64,000 bases of DNA from Arenimonas oryziterrae DSM 21050 = YC6267 (lineage in GTDB: Bacteria > Pseudomonadota > Gammaproteobacteria > Xanthomonadales > Xanthomonadaceae), in NCBI RefSeq assembly GCF_000420545.1, contig NZ_ATVD01000002.1, positions 434,001 through 498,000 on the forward strand, given 5' to 3'. Positions 47,767 through 56,869 of this stretch are shown piece after piece. The first letter of the stretch is position 1, and each line of letters opens with the position of its first letter. The position numbers and the translations under genes were made by a program. The notes beneath the pieces were generated by a model. That model did not search any database. It saw only the letters and a program-made list of their open reading frames with translations, and was not told the DNA's origin.

Positions 47767-48156
47767 CTAGGCTGACGGTGTGCGCTTGCGCTTTGCCGCC
47801 GTCGCCTTCACGCGTGCCGCTTTCTTGGCCGGCTTGCGCAAGGCAGCGGCAATCGCCAGCTTCGCCCAAGGACGCATTTCCTCTTCGGAATCCATCGCCG
47901 CTTCCGGCGCGCTCCAGTAGCTCATCTCGACCGGCTTGTCCTTGCCTTCGTACACGAACGGCGCGCAGCCGGCCGCGTCGAACTGTGCCCGCGTTTCATC
48001 GTCGACCTTCAGATACAGGCGATTGTCGATGACGATCGCGAAGAACACGCCGCCGCAATACACGCCGTGGCCCCCAAACATGCGCCGCGTGCTGATCGCC
48101 CCGAGCGGATCGAGCAGTTCGTGCAGGTAGTCGATGAACCCGTCGTCGCGTTTCAT
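47767..48156 (-). CDS. TfoX N-terminal domain protein
   Basis: The 129-residue protein matches the TfoX N-terminal domain (DPLGAISTRRMFGGHGVYCGG, then FFAIVIDNRLYLKVDDETR), with a Lys/Arg/Ala-rich C-terminal tail that could bind nucleic acid. TfoX proper regulates competence in other genera, but single-domain proteins like this are of unknown function. ATG 48156 overlaps the aldolase stop as ATGA. Confidence 0.85.
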   Translation of the reverse strand: MKRDDGFIDYLHELLDPLGAISTRRMFGGHGVYCGGVFFAIVIDNRLYLKVDDETRAQFDAAGCAPFVYEGKDKPVEMSYWSAPEAAMDSEEEMRPWAKLAIAAALRKPAKKAARVKATAAKRKRTPSA

Positions 48157-48920
48157 TGCCGGAAACTGGCGTCGAGGCGGTCGAGCTTGCGCAGCAGTCC
48201 GGGCCAGGCGAGCTGGCCGCCGAGATTCTTCGTCACCTGCATCGCCTGCTGCTGCGCCGTGGCCACGATCATCGGATGCACCTGGACGAGTTCGCCGCCG
48301 CCGCTTTGCGCGCGCAGCTGGATCGCGCAGGTGGTTTCGAACAAGTACATGGCCAGGAAAGCGTCGGCGATCGTCGCGCCGACCGTAAGCAGGCCGTGGT
48401 TGCGCAACATCAGGAAAGTGTTGCTGCCGAGGTTCGCGACCAGACGCGGTTTCTCCTCGTCGCGCAGGGCCACGCCTTCGTAGTCGTGATAGCCCAGGCT
48501 GGACAGCACGAAGATCGACTGCTGCGACAGCGGCAGGACGCCGCCCTTCTGCGCCGACACGCCGATGCCGTTGACGGTATGCACATGCAGAACGCAACCG
48601 ACATCGTGACGCGCCGCGTGCACCGCGCTGTGGATGGTGAAACCGGCCGGATTCACCGGAAACGGCGAATCGCCTACGATATTGCCATGCAGATCGACCT
48701 TGACCAGGCTGCTCGCGGTGATCTCCTCGAACAGGGCGCCGTAGGGATTGATCAGGAAATGTTCGTCCGGCCCGGGCAGCTTCGCCGAGATATGCGTGAA
48801 CACGAGATCGGCCCAGCCATGCAGGGCGATCAGGCGATAGCAGGCGGCGAGATCGACGCGCAGCTGCCATTCCTCGGCGGATACGCGGGACTGCACCTCG
48901 GGACGGACCAGAGCATTCAT
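48153..48920 (-). CDS. Class II aldolase/adducin family protein
   Basis: The 255-residue protein has the class II aldolase fold: HGWADLVFTHISAKLPG, the metal-binding VLHVHTVNGIG (two His) and NHGLLTVGATIADAF with a further His. The family covers sugar-phosphate aldolases and related enzymes such as MtnB; the substrate cannot be set here. ATG 48920 was chosen over longer frames. Confidence 0.88.
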   Translation of the reverse strand: MNALVRPEVQSRVSAEEWQLRVDLAACYRLIALHGWADLVFTHISAKLPGPDEHFLINPYGALFEEITASSLVKVDLHGNIVGDSPFPVNPAGFTIHSAVHAARHDVGCVLHVHTVNGIGVSAQKGGVLPLSQQSIFVLSSLGYHDYEGVALRDEEKPRLVANLGSNTFLMLRNHGLLTVGATIADAFLAMYLFETTCAIQLRAQSGGGELVQVHPMIVATAQQQAMQVTKNLGGQLAWPGLLRKLDRLDASFRQ

Positions 48921-48989
48921 GAGGCACCTTTGCGCTGACGAAACCAGGCAATGACTGTACTCTCCCGCCAGCCCCCTGCCGAGCGGACC

Positions 48990-49583
48990 ATGAGCAAGAT
49001 CTACGACGACCGCTATTTCGATCGCTGGTACCGCGAACGCGGCCTGCACAGCCCGGCGGCGCTCGCACGGAAAGTCGCCATGGCGGTGGCGATCGCCGAG
49101 TACTACCTGCAGCGTCCGATCCGCAGTGTGCTCGACGTCGGCTGCGGCGAAGGCGGCTGGCGCGCGCCCCTGCTCAAGCTGCGCCCCAAGCTGCACTACC
49201 AGGGCGTGGATTCGAGCGAATACGCGGTGCGCAAATACGGCCGGCGCCGGAACCTCGCGCTCGCCACGTTCGGACAGCTGGAACAATTGCGCTTCGGCCA
49301 GCCGGCCGATCTGCTGGTGTGCTCGGACGTGCTGCACTACGTGCCCAATGCCGAGCTCAAGCGCGGCCTCGCCGGTTTCGGCGAACTGTGCGACGGCGTC
49401 GCTTTCATCGAGCTCTACACCCGCGATGACGCGATCGTCGGCGACAAGCACGGATTCCTGCCGCGCCGCGCCGCCTGGTACCGCGCCCAGTTTGCGACCG
49501 CGGGGCTGCGCGCCTGCGGTTCGCATGCGTACCTGAGTCCGCATCTGGCCGGCCAGGCCTCCGCACTGGAAGTCCCGGCCTAA
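48990..49583 (+). CDS. Class I SAM-dependent methyltransferase
   Basis: The 197-residue protein has motif I VLDVGCGEGGWRAPLL and post-I YQGVDSS, then ADLLVCSDVLHYVP (motif II/III), typical of small-molecule methyltransferases. The substrate is unknown. The start at ATG 48990 has GAGCGG upstream; an in-frame ATG at 48951 is possible. Confidence 0.85.
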   Translation: MSKIYDDRYFDRWYRERGLHSPAALARKVAMAVAIAEYYLQRPIRSVLDVGCGEGGWRAPLLKLRPKLHYQGVDSSEYAVRKYGRRRNLALATFGQLEQLRFGQPADLLVCSDVLHYVPNAELKRGLAGFGELCDGVAFIELYTRDDAIVGDKHGFLPRRAAWYRAQFATAGLRACGSHAYLSPHLAGQASALEVPA

Positions 49584-49639
49584 CAACGGGACACCGGCGC
49601 GGGCTGTGGCAGAATCGCCACGACTTCGAGGAGACTCCG

Positions 49640-50566
49640 ATGAACCGCCATTCGCTCCGCCTCACGGCCCTGGCCGTCAGCCTCGCTCTCGGTACCGCAC
49701 TCGCCGCCGACAAGCCCGCGGGTAAATCGCGCAGCGTGTCGGAAATCATCGAGGCGTCGACCGCCGACGACTGGCGTCCGCTCGATCCCGAAAACACGCT
49801 GTACATGGAATTGCCCAGCGGCCGCGTGGTCATCGAACTCGCGCCGGCATTTTCGCCCGAGCACGTCGTCAACCTGCGCACCCTGGTGCGCGAGAAATAT
49901 TTCGACGGCCTGGCGGTCATCCGTTCGCAGGACAACTATGTCGTGCAATGGGGCGATGCCGAGGAAGACGAGGCGAAGGCCAAACCCATCGGCAGCGCGA
50001 AAGCGAAACTGCCGCCGGAATTCACCGTGCCGCTCGATCCGAAGGTGCCCTTCACCCGCCTGCCCGACAAGGACGGCTATGCCCCGGAGGTCGGCTTCAG
50101 CAACGGCTTCCCGGTCGGTCGCAATCCCAAGACCCGGCAGATGTGGCTGACGCATTGTTATGGCGCCGTCGGCGTCGGCCGCGGCAACGAGCCCGACAGC
50201 GGCAACGGCAGCAGCCTGTACGCGATCACCAGCCATGCGCCGCGGCATCTGGACCGCAACATCGCCGTCGTCGGTCGCGTCGTGCAGGGCATCGAGCGGC
50301 TGTCGGTGATGCCGCGTGGCCCCGCGCCGATGGGTTTCTATGCGCAGGCCGAGCAACGCACGCCGATCGCCTCGGTGCGTCTGGCCGCGGACGTTCCGGA
50401 AAACGAGCGCAGCCATCTGGAAGTCATGCGCACCGATCGCCCGGCCTTCGCGGCCGTGGCCGAGGCCCGTCGCAATCGCCATGACGACTGGTATGTCGCG
50501 CCGGCCGGCTACATCGAGCTGTGCAATGTCCCGATCCCGGTACGGGACCGCGACGCCAAGAAATAA
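49640..50566 (+). CDS. Exported cyclophilin-type peptidyl-prolyl isomerase
   Basis: The 308-residue protein has a signal peptide (MNRHSLRLTALAVSLALGTALA) and a cyclophilin domain (about 45-300) with NTLYMELPSGRVVIELAP, and GNGSSLYAITSHAPRHLDRNIAVVGRVVQGIE, the expected ending region. The catalytic Arg equivalent is not clearly conserved (FDGLAVIRSQDNYVVQWG replaces the usual YYDGTxFHRVI...Q-GD pattern but keeps the Arg). It would fold outer-membrane or periplasmic proteins. Confidence 0.9.
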   Translation: MNRHSLRLTALAVSLALGTALAADKPAGKSRSVSEIIEASTADDWRPLDPENTLYMELPSGRVVIELAPAFSPEHVVNLRTLVREKYFDGLAVIRSQDNYVVQWGDAEEDEAKAKPIGSAKAKLPPEFTVPLDPKVPFTRLPDKDGYAPEVGFSNGFPVGRNPKTRQMWLTHCYGAVGVGRGNEPDSGNGSSLYAITSHAPRHLDRNIAVVGRVVQGIERLSVMPRGPAPMGFYAQAEQRTPIASVRLAADVPENERSHLEVMRTDRPAFAAVAEARRNRHDDWYVAPAGYIELCNVPIPVRDRDAKK

Positions 50567-50592
50567 GCGGCTCCTGGCGGCCCCGGCAGCGC

Positions 50593-50633
50593 TGTGAAGG
50601 TTTGTTGAAACTCCTCTTCACATGGGCCAAACT
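50593..50633 (+). promoter_or_regulatory. Inverted repeat and candidate promoter before the sulfotransferase gene
   Basis: TGTGAAG (50593-50599) and CTTCACA (50616-50622) are an inverted repeat; inner GTTT/AAAC would extend the stem, with loop GTTG and a TCCT bulge. TTGAAA (50605-50610), 17-bp spacer and CAAACT (50628-50633) form a plausible promoter overlapped by it, so it may be an operator. Confidence 0.35.
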
Positions 50634-50686
50634 CGAACGAACATCCCGCCTTCCGGGGCAGCCAGCAGCCAAGGCAGTGGGTCACG

Positions 50687-52708
50687 ATGAGTTTTGCCTC
50701 CGAACCGACCGGCTCTCTCGACGTGGCGTTGGCGCACGCGTCCCGGCTTCTGGAAAGCGATCCCGCGCTGGCCGGCGAACAGGCCACCGAAATCATCCGC
50801 GCCGTCGGCAACCATCCGATGGCCCTGCTCCTGCTCGGCGCCTCGCATACCGCGCGTGGCCAGACCCGCCAGGCCCTCGATGTCCTCGGCCCGCTCGCCA
50901 ACGCACAGCCGCGCTGGGCGCCGGCCCATATCGAACTTGGTCATGCCCTGGCCCGCGCCGGCCAAGGCGACGAGGCGCTCGCCGCGATGCGCCATGCCGT
51001 GGCCGTGCAACCGGATCTGCCGCAGGCCTGGCTGGCACTGGGCAATCATCTGGCCGCACTCGGCGACACCGAGGGCGCGCAGACTGCATTCGCGAACCAC
51101 GTGCGCTTTTCCACGCGCGATCCGGGCCTGCTCGCCGCTGCGACCGCCCTGCATGAGAACCGCATCCCCGAGGCCGAGAGCCTGCTGCGCGAGCAGCTGA
51201 AGAAAGCGCCGACCGATGTCGCCGCGATCCGCATGCTCGCCGAAGTCGCCGCCCGCCTGGGCCGGCAGGAAGACGCGGAAAACCTGCTGGCGCGTTGCCT
51301 CGAACTCGCGCCGGCCTTCGATGCCGCGCGCCAGAACTATGCCCTCGTGCTCTATCGCGGCAACAAGCCGCGCGAGGCGCTGATCCAGATCGACACCCTG
51401 CTCGCGCAGGACCCGGCCAACCCCGGCTACCGCAATCTCAAGGCCGTCATCCTCAGCCGCGTGGGCGAGTACGAGCCGGCGATCGCGATCTACGCCGACA
51501 TCGTCGCGCAATACCCCAAGCACGCGAAGATCTGGCTCAGCTACGGCCACGCGCTGAAAACCGCCGGCCACCAGGACCGGGCCGTCGCCGCCTACCGCAA
51601 GAGCATCGCGCTCGATGCCGGTTTTGGCGAGGCGTACTGGAGCCTGGCCAATCTCAAGACCTTCCGTTTCAGCGCGGCCGACCTCGACGCCATGCAGGCG
51701 CAGCTGCGACGCGACGATCTCGACACTGACGCGCGCCTGCATTTCGAATTCGCCGTGGGCAAGGCGCTTGAGGACCTCGGCGACTATGCCGGGTCGTTCG
51801 CGCACTACGAACGCGGCAACGTGCTGCGCCTGGGCGAGTTGCCGTACAACGCCGACGACACCTCGCTGCGCGTGCGACGTGCGAAACAGCTGTTCACCGG
51901 CGAGTTCTTCCGCGAGCGCGCCGGCCGCGGCGCCGAGGCCGCCGATCCGATCTTCATCGTCGGCCTGCCGCGCGCCGGCTCGACCCTGATCGAGCAGATC
52001 CTGTCCAGCCACTCGGCCGTCGAAGGCACGATGGAGCTGCCGGAAATCATCTCGATGACGCGCGTGCTGCGCCAGCAGGGCGATGCCGCGCAGGCCATGC
52101 CCTACTACGATGCACTCACGCAGCTCGATGCCGCGGCGCTGCGCGATCTGGGCGAGCAGTACATCGAGCGCACGCGCATCCACCGCAAGGAAGGCACGCC
52201 GTTCTTCATCGACAAGATGCCGAACAATTTTTCGCACGTGGCCCTGATCCACCTGATCCTGCCGAACGCGAAGATCATCGATGCGCGCCGGCATCCGTTG
52301 GCCTGCTGCTTCTCGGGTTACAAGCAACATTTCGCGCGCGGCCAGAACTTCAGCTACAACCTCGCCGACCTCGGCCGCTACTACCGCGACTATGTCGAGC
52401 TCATGGCGCATTACGACGCCGCCCTGCCCGGCCGCGTGCACCGCGTGATCTACGAAACCCTGGTCGACGACACCGAGGCCGAAGTGCGCCGGCTGCTCGC
52501 CTACTGCGGCCTGCCGTTCGAGGAGCAGTGCCTGCGCTTCTTCGAGAACGCGCGCCCGGTGCGCACCGCCAGCTCCGAACAGGTGCGGCAACCGATCTAC
52601 CGCGAAGGCGTCGACCACTGGCGCCATTACGAACCCTGGCTCGGACCGCTCAAGTCCGCGCTCGGCCCGGTGCTCGAGGCCTATCCGAAAGCGCCCGATT
52701 TTTCTTAG
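50687..52708 (+). CDS. TPR-containing sulfotransferase
   Basis: The 673-residue protein has about eight to ten N-terminal TPRs (about 15-390) and a C-terminal sulfotransferase domain (about 420-670). The PAPS-binding loop is PIFIVGLPRAGSTLIEQIL and the 3'-phosphate motif is RHPLACCFSGYKQHF. Family members transfer sulfate from PAPS to an acceptor, but the acceptor is unknown. No signal peptide is seen, so it is probably cytoplasmic. It lies 45 bases before the TonB-receptor gene and is probably co-transcribed. Confidence 0.93.
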   Translation: MSFASEPTGSLDVALAHASRLLESDPALAGEQATEIIRAVGNHPMALLLLGASHTARGQTRQALDVLGPLANAQPRWAPAHIELGHALARAGQGDEALAAMRHAVAVQPDLPQAWLALGNHLAALGDTEGAQTAFANHVRFSTRDPGLLAAATALHENRIPEAESLLREQLKKAPTDVAAIRMLAEVAARLGRQEDAENLLARCLELAPAFDAARQNYALVLYRGNKPREALIQIDTLLAQDPANPGYRNLKAVILSRVGEYEPAIAIYADIVAQYPKHAKIWLSYGHALKTAGHQDRAVAAYRKSIALDAGFGEAYWSLANLKTFRFSAADLDAMQAQLRRDDLDTDARLHFEFAVGKALEDLGDYAGSFAHYERGNVLRLGELPYNADDTSLRVRRAKQLFTGEFFRERAGRGAEAADPIFIVGLPRAGSTLIEQILSSHSAVEGTMELPEIISMTRVLRQQGDAAQAMPYYDALTQLDAAALRDLGEQYIERTRIHRKEGTPFFIDKMPNNFSHVALIHLILPNAKIIDARRHPLACCFSGYKQHFARGQNFSYNLADLGRYYRDYVELMAHYDAALPGRVHRVIYETLVDDTEAEVRRLLAYCGLPFEEQCLRFFENARPVRTASSEQVRQPIYREGVDHWRHYEPWLGPLKSALGPVLEAYPKAPDFS

Positions 52709-52753
52709 CTAGTGCGGCAAAGTCCGATCAACACGAAGAGGGGAGCCACCAAG

Positions 52754-55156
52754 ATGCACACGTCGAGTAAGGCAAGACCGAAGCAAAAAACGTCGCGGGC
52801 GCTGACCAGATTGCCCTTGGCGGCCGCCATCTATTTCGCGATGAGCTCGGCCTCGTTCGCCCAGGCCGAACCGGCTGCGGGCGCCGAAAAGGCCAAGACG
52901 CTCGATACGATCACCGTGACCTCGCAAAAGCGCGAGGAGAACCTGCAGAAGGTTCCGGTCAGCATCCAGGTGCTCGGCGAGCAGAAGCTCAAGGAACAGC
53001 ACGTCGCCTCGTTCCAGGACTATGCGGCGCTATTGCCCAGCGTGTCCTTCCAGGCCCAGGGCGGCGGCGTATTCCCCGGTCCCGGCTTCCTGCAGGTCTA
53101 CATGCGCGGTGTCGCCAGCGGCGGTGACGGCAACCACTCCGGTTCCCAGCCCAGCGTCGGCGTGTATCTCGACGAACAGCCGATCACGACCATCCAGGGC
53201 GCGCTCGACGTCAACATCTACGACGTGTCCCGCATCGAGGCGCTCGCCGGTCCGCAGGGCACGCTGTACGGCGCCAGCTCCCAGGCCGGTACCTTGCGCA
53301 TCATCACCAACAAGCCCGATCCGAGCGGCTTCGCGGCCGGTTACTCGATCGAAGGCAGCAAGATCGAGGGCGGCGGTGTCGGCCATGTCCTGCAGGGCTT
53401 CGGCAATTTCCCGGTCAGCGACAATGCGGCCATTCGACTCGTCGCGTGGACCCGCCATGACGCGGGCTATGTCGACAACGTACGTGGCACGCGCACATTC
53501 CCGACCTCGGGCATCACCATCGACAACGCCAACCGCGCGGAGAATGACTACAACACCTCCGACACCGACGGCCTGCGCGCGGCATTGAAAGTGGACCTCA
53601 ACGACCGCTGGTCGATCACCCCGACGGTGATGACGCAGCGTCAGAAGTCCTACGGCAGCGCGGGTTACGAGCCGGCACGCGGCGATCTGCAGCTGACGCA
53701 CTTCTATCCCGAGTCGTCCAAAGACAAGTGGACGCAGGCGGCGCTGACGATCCAGGGCAAGATCGGCAACTTCGATCTGACCTACACGTACTCGCACCTC
53801 AAGCGCGACGTCGATTCCGAGTCCGACTACAACGACTATGCGTTCTGGTACGACACGCTCAATGGGTCGGGCGCGTTCTTCTACGACGATTCGTTCACCC
53901 TGATCAATCCGTCGCAGTACATCCAGGCGGTCGACGGCTACAAGAAGCAGACGCACGAACTGCGCATTGCTTCGCCGGCCGACAACCGCTGGCGCTTCGT
54001 CGCCGGCGTGTTCTGGCAATCGCAGACGCACGACATCCTGCAGCGTTACCGCGTCGACAACCTGGCCTCGATCATTTCCGTGCCGGGCTGGGAAGACACG
54101 ATCTGGCTGACCGCGCAGCAGCGTCGGGACAAGGACACGGCCTTCTTCGGCGAAGTCTCCTTCGACATCACCGACAAGCTGACCGCGACCGGCGGCATGC
54201 GCTTCTTCAAGGCCGACAACAGCCTCAAGGGCTTCTTCGGTTATGGCGCGGGCTTCAGCGGTTCGACCGGCGAGTCGCAGTGCTTCTCCGCGGAGAAATT
54301 CCACGGCGCGCCCTGTACCAACCTGGACAAGTCCGTGGATGAAAGCGACCACCTGGGCCGCTTCAATCTGACCTACCAGATCGACGACAAGCGCATGATC
54401 TACTTCACCTGGTCGGAAGGTTATCGTCCGGGCGGCATCAACCGTCGCGGCACGCTGCCGCCCTACCAGTCCGACTTCCTGACCAACTACGAGTTCGGCT
54501 GGAAAACCACGCTGCTCGACGACCGTCTGTCGTTCAACGGCGCGGTGTTCCAGGAAAACTGGAAGGACTTCCAGTTCTCGTTCCTGGGCACGAACGGCCT
54601 GACCGAGATCCGCAATGCCGCGCAAGCGCGCATCCGCGGTGTCGAGGCCGAGCTCAACTGGCAGGCGACGTACAACCTGGTGATCTCCGGCGGCGTCGCG
54701 CTGTACGACCCGAAACTGACCGAGAACTACTGCAATGCGGTCGATGTCAACGGCGACGCGATCACCAACTGCGCCGCCCCGGAAGCTCGCGCGGGAACGC
54801 GCTTGCCGCTGACGGCACGCACCAAGGGCAACCTGACCGCGCGTTACACCTTCGATGTCGGCAGCTACGAGGCGTTCTGGCAGGGCACGGTCGTGCATGT
54901 CGGCGACCGCACCGTCGACCTTCGCGATGCGCAGCAGGCGATGTACGGCAAGCTCGATGCGTACTCCACGTTCGATCTGTCGGCGGGCTTCAAGAAGAAC
55001 AACTGGTCCTGGGACTTCTACCTGAAGAACGCCTTCGACGAGCGCGGCGAACTCGCCCGCTTCTCGCAGTGCGCCGCCCTCACCTGCGGTTTCGAGCCCT
55101 ACACCACCGTCGTGCAGCCGCGCACCTTCGGCGTGCGGTTCTCGCAGGAGTTCTAA
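52754..55156 (+). CDS. TonB-dependent outer-membrane receptor
   Basis: The 800-residue protein has a signal peptide (cleavage near SSASFAQ, about 38), a plug domain (about 50-190) with DTITVTSQKREENLQKVPVS (TonB-box-like VTSQK) and RIEALAGPQGTLYG, and a 22-stranded beta-barrel ending in Phe (GVRFSQEF), the terminal outer-membrane signal. It resembles sphingomonad/xanthomonad TonB receptors; the ligand is unknown. ATG 52754 has GGGGAG upstream. Confidence 0.95.
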   Translation: MHTSSKARPKQKTSRALTRLPLAAAIYFAMSSASFAQAEPAAGAEKAKTLDTITVTSQKREENLQKVPVSIQVLGEQKLKEQHVASFQDYAALLPSVSFQAQGGGVFPGPGFLQVYMRGVASGGDGNHSGSQPSVGVYLDEQPITTIQGALDVNIYDVSRIEALAGPQGTLYGASSQAGTLRIITNKPDPSGFAAGYSIEGSKIEGGGVGHVLQGFGNFPVSDNAAIRLVAWTRHDAGYVDNVRGTRTFPTSGITIDNANRAENDYNTSDTDGLRAALKVDLNDRWSITPTVMTQRQKSYGSAGYEPARGDLQLTHFYPESSKDKWTQAALTIQGKIGNFDLTYTYSHLKRDVDSESDYNDYAFWYDTLNGSGAFFYDDSFTLINPSQYIQAVDGYKKQTHELRIASPADNRWRFVAGVFWQSQTHDILQRYRVDNLASIISVPGWEDTIWLTAQQRRDKDTAFFGEVSFDITDKLTATGGMRFFKADNSLKGFFGYGAGFSGSTGESQCFSAEKFHGAPCTNLDKSVDESDHLGRFNLTYQIDDKRMIYFTWSEGYRPGGINRRGTLPPYQSDFLTNYEFGWKTTLLDDRLSFNGAVFQENWKDFQFSFLGTNGLTEIRNAAQARIRGVEAELNWQATYNLVISGGVALYDPKLTENYCNAVDVNGDAITNCAAPEARAGTRLPLTARTKGNLTARYTFDVGSYEAFWQGTVVHVGDRTVDLRDAQQAMYGKLDAYSTFDLSAGFKKNNWSWDFYLKNAFDERGELARFSQCAALTCGFEPYTTVVQPRTFGVRFSQEF

Positions 55157-55183
55157 GCAACACGCGACACGCAACAGCGGAAC

Positions 55184-55212
55184 ATCCCGGGCGGTGCAAT
55201 GCCGCCCGGGAT
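55184..55212 (+). terminator. Strong hairpin after the TonB-receptor gene
   Basis: Stem ATCCCGGGCGG (55184-55194) / CCGCCCGGGAT (55202-55212) with a 7-base loop. No U-run follows, so it may be a 3'-end stabiliser rather than a classic terminator. Confidence 0.5.
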
Positions 55213-55276
55213 CCTCGAATCAGGAATCATCGCAAGCGCGAGAAAACAGCCGCGCCTCCTCGGCTCGCCGATGCCG

Positions 55277-56191
55277 TCAAAGGGCCTTCAGTCCCGCTTC
55301 CGCCCCACCTGCCAACGCCGTCATCGTCGGATCGGCATTGCCCGCGGATTCCGCGCGCAACAGCATCAGGAACAGGACGAGGTTGTGGCGTCGCGCCAGA
55401 CCCGCCTGCGAGGAATAGGCCTCCGACCAGGCTTTCATCGGCGCCGGGTCGACGAGCTTCTGCGTCCACGCGGTCCATTCTTCCGGTGTGTGCAAACCAC
55501 GCGCGGCGATGAACAGCACCGGCCGCAGCAGTCGCTCGGACTCACCGAAGACATAGGCGTGACCGTCGTTCGCGGCGATCTGGCTCGTCGCCGCGGCGAG
55601 CAGACGATCGAGTTGCGGCTTGTCGAGTTTCGGATTCAGCGCTAGCTGCATCAGCAGGTCCGCACCGTGCGCGACACCATGTCGCCAGCCTTCGCGATCG
55701 TCGAAGCCGCGGTAGTCGCGCACGCCTTCCACATACGTCGCCGCGGCCTGCACGAGCTGCTCGCGCTGCGCGGGCGTCATCCACGCGGCGATGCGATCGG
55801 TGCGTGCGACTTCCGACAGCACCAGGGTGGCGAACGGCTTTCCGAAGCCGTCGGTATCGGCGGCTTTCGGATCGATGCGCGGCAACAGATCAACGAGCAG
55901 CGAGGCGCGCGTGGCGTCGGACAATTGCTTGCCGCGCAGCCAAGTGCTCAGGGCATCGAAGGCGACCTTGTCGCGCAGGACCGGATCGGGATCGGCGAGG
56001 CAGGCGAGCAGGTCTTTGGCGAGGGCATCGCGCTTGCCGGCATCGGCGACGACGAAACCCGAGTCGCGAAGCCCCAGCAGTTTCTCTTTGGTCCAGCCGG
56101 CGGGTGCGCAGGCGAATGCCGGCCAGGCTGCCAGCAGCAACAAGCCGGCAAGCACCGGGCGGGCAAAACGCGACGGGAGGAAGGTGCGCAT
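55277..56191 (-). CDS. Exported DUF2785 domain protein
   Basis: The 304-residue protein has a signal peptide (RFARPVLAGLLLLAAWPAFA) and a helical domain matching DUF2785 (GWRHGVAHGADLLMQLALN and RPVLFIAARGL). No catalytic motif is certain. Function is unknown. ATG 56191 has GGAGAC upstream. It converges with the TonB receptor. Confidence 0.82.
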   Translation of the reverse strand: MRTFLPSRFARPVLAGLLLLAAWPAFACAPAGWTKEKLLGLRDSGFVVADAGKRDALAKDLLACLADPDPVLRDKVAFDALSTWLRGKQLSDATRASLLVDLLPRIDPKAADTDGFGKPFATLVLSEVARTDRIAAWMTPAQREQLVQAAATYVEGVRDYRGFDDREGWRHGVAHGADLLMQLALNPKLDKPQLDRLLAAATSQIAANDGHAYVFGESERLLRPVLFIAARGLHTPEEWTAWTQKLVDPAPMKAWSEAYSSQAGLARRHNLVLFLMLLRAESAGNADPTMTALAGGAEAGLKAL

Positions 56192-56287
56192 CGTGGTCTC
56201 CGGTGGATGCCCGAATGTACCTGCGCCGCCGCCCCAGGGAACAGGGCCATTCGTCCCGGCCTCCTGGCCGCCGTGGGAGAATGGCCC

Positions 56288-56605
56288 GTGCCCATCGAAC
56301 ACAGCCCGCCGCAGGACATCGACCCGAGCATCCGCTGTGCGGACTGCCAGGCGATGTGCTGCCAGCTGCCGGTCATGCTGCTGCCGGGCGACGATCCGCC
56401 GGAGCATTTCATCGAACACGATGAACAGGGTTTCGAGATCATGGGCAAGGCCGACGACGGCTGGTGCCGGGCGCTGGACCGCGACACGATGCGCTGCACG
56501 ATCTACGAACGGCGTCCCTGGGTCTGCCGCGAGTTCGCCGAAGGCGGCAGCGACTGCCGGCAGGTGCGCGCCGACTGGCATCGCATCGCCTCCACCCTGC
56601 TCTGA
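56288..56605 (+). CDS. YkgJ/YcgN-type cysteine-cluster protein
   Basis: The 105-residue protein is rich in Cys in the pattern CADCQAMCCQ, CRALD, MRCTIYERRPWVCREF and DCRQ, the Cys-cluster of the YkgJ/CxxCxxCC family, which probably binds zinc or an iron-sulfur centre. It starts at GTG 56288; GGGAGA lies 7 bases ahead. Function is unknown. It is followed closely by the GIY-YIG gene (6-base gap), suggesting an operon. Confidence 0.85.
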   Translation: MPIEHSPPQDIDPSIRCADCQAMCCQLPVMLLPGDDPPEHFIEHDEQGFEIMGKADDGWCRALDRDTMRCTIYERRPWVCREFAEGGSDCRQVRADWHRIASTLL

Positions 56606-56611
56606 GCGCGC

Positions 56612-56869
56612 ATGGCCTGGTTCGTCTACGTCATCGAATGTCGCGACGGCAGCCTCTATACCGGCATCGCCGTGGATGTCGCCAAACGCTATGCCCTGCA
56701 TGTCGCGGGCAAGGGCGCGCGCTACACGCGTTCGCGGCCACCGGTGCGGCTGCTCGCCGTCATGCCCTGCGCGGACCGGTCCGGCGCGCTGAAAGCCGAA
56801 TACGCGATCAAGCAGCTCTCGCCCACGGAAAAACGCGCGTGGTGCGCCGACAACCTGTTTACGAATTAG
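56612..56869 (+). CDS. GIY-YIG nuclease superfamily protein (UPF0213 type)
   Basis: The 85-residue protein has a GIY-YIG domain: WFVYVIECRDGSLYTGIAVD (the YVI...YTG pair), Arg in the following helix, and the C-terminal Glu/Lys region AEYAIKQLS. The family is nuclease-like, although UPF0213 members have no proven activity. Its last 11 bases overlap the convergent yaeQ gene. Confidence 0.92.
   Translation: MAWFVYVIECRDGSLYTGIAVDVAKRYALHVAGKGARYTRSRPPVRLLAVMPCADRSGALKAEYAIKQLSPTEKRAWCADNLFTN

Noticed and set aside
53030-55174. 714-codon minus-strand open frame
   Set aside because: Antisense shadow of the TonB-receptor gene; no family resemblance.
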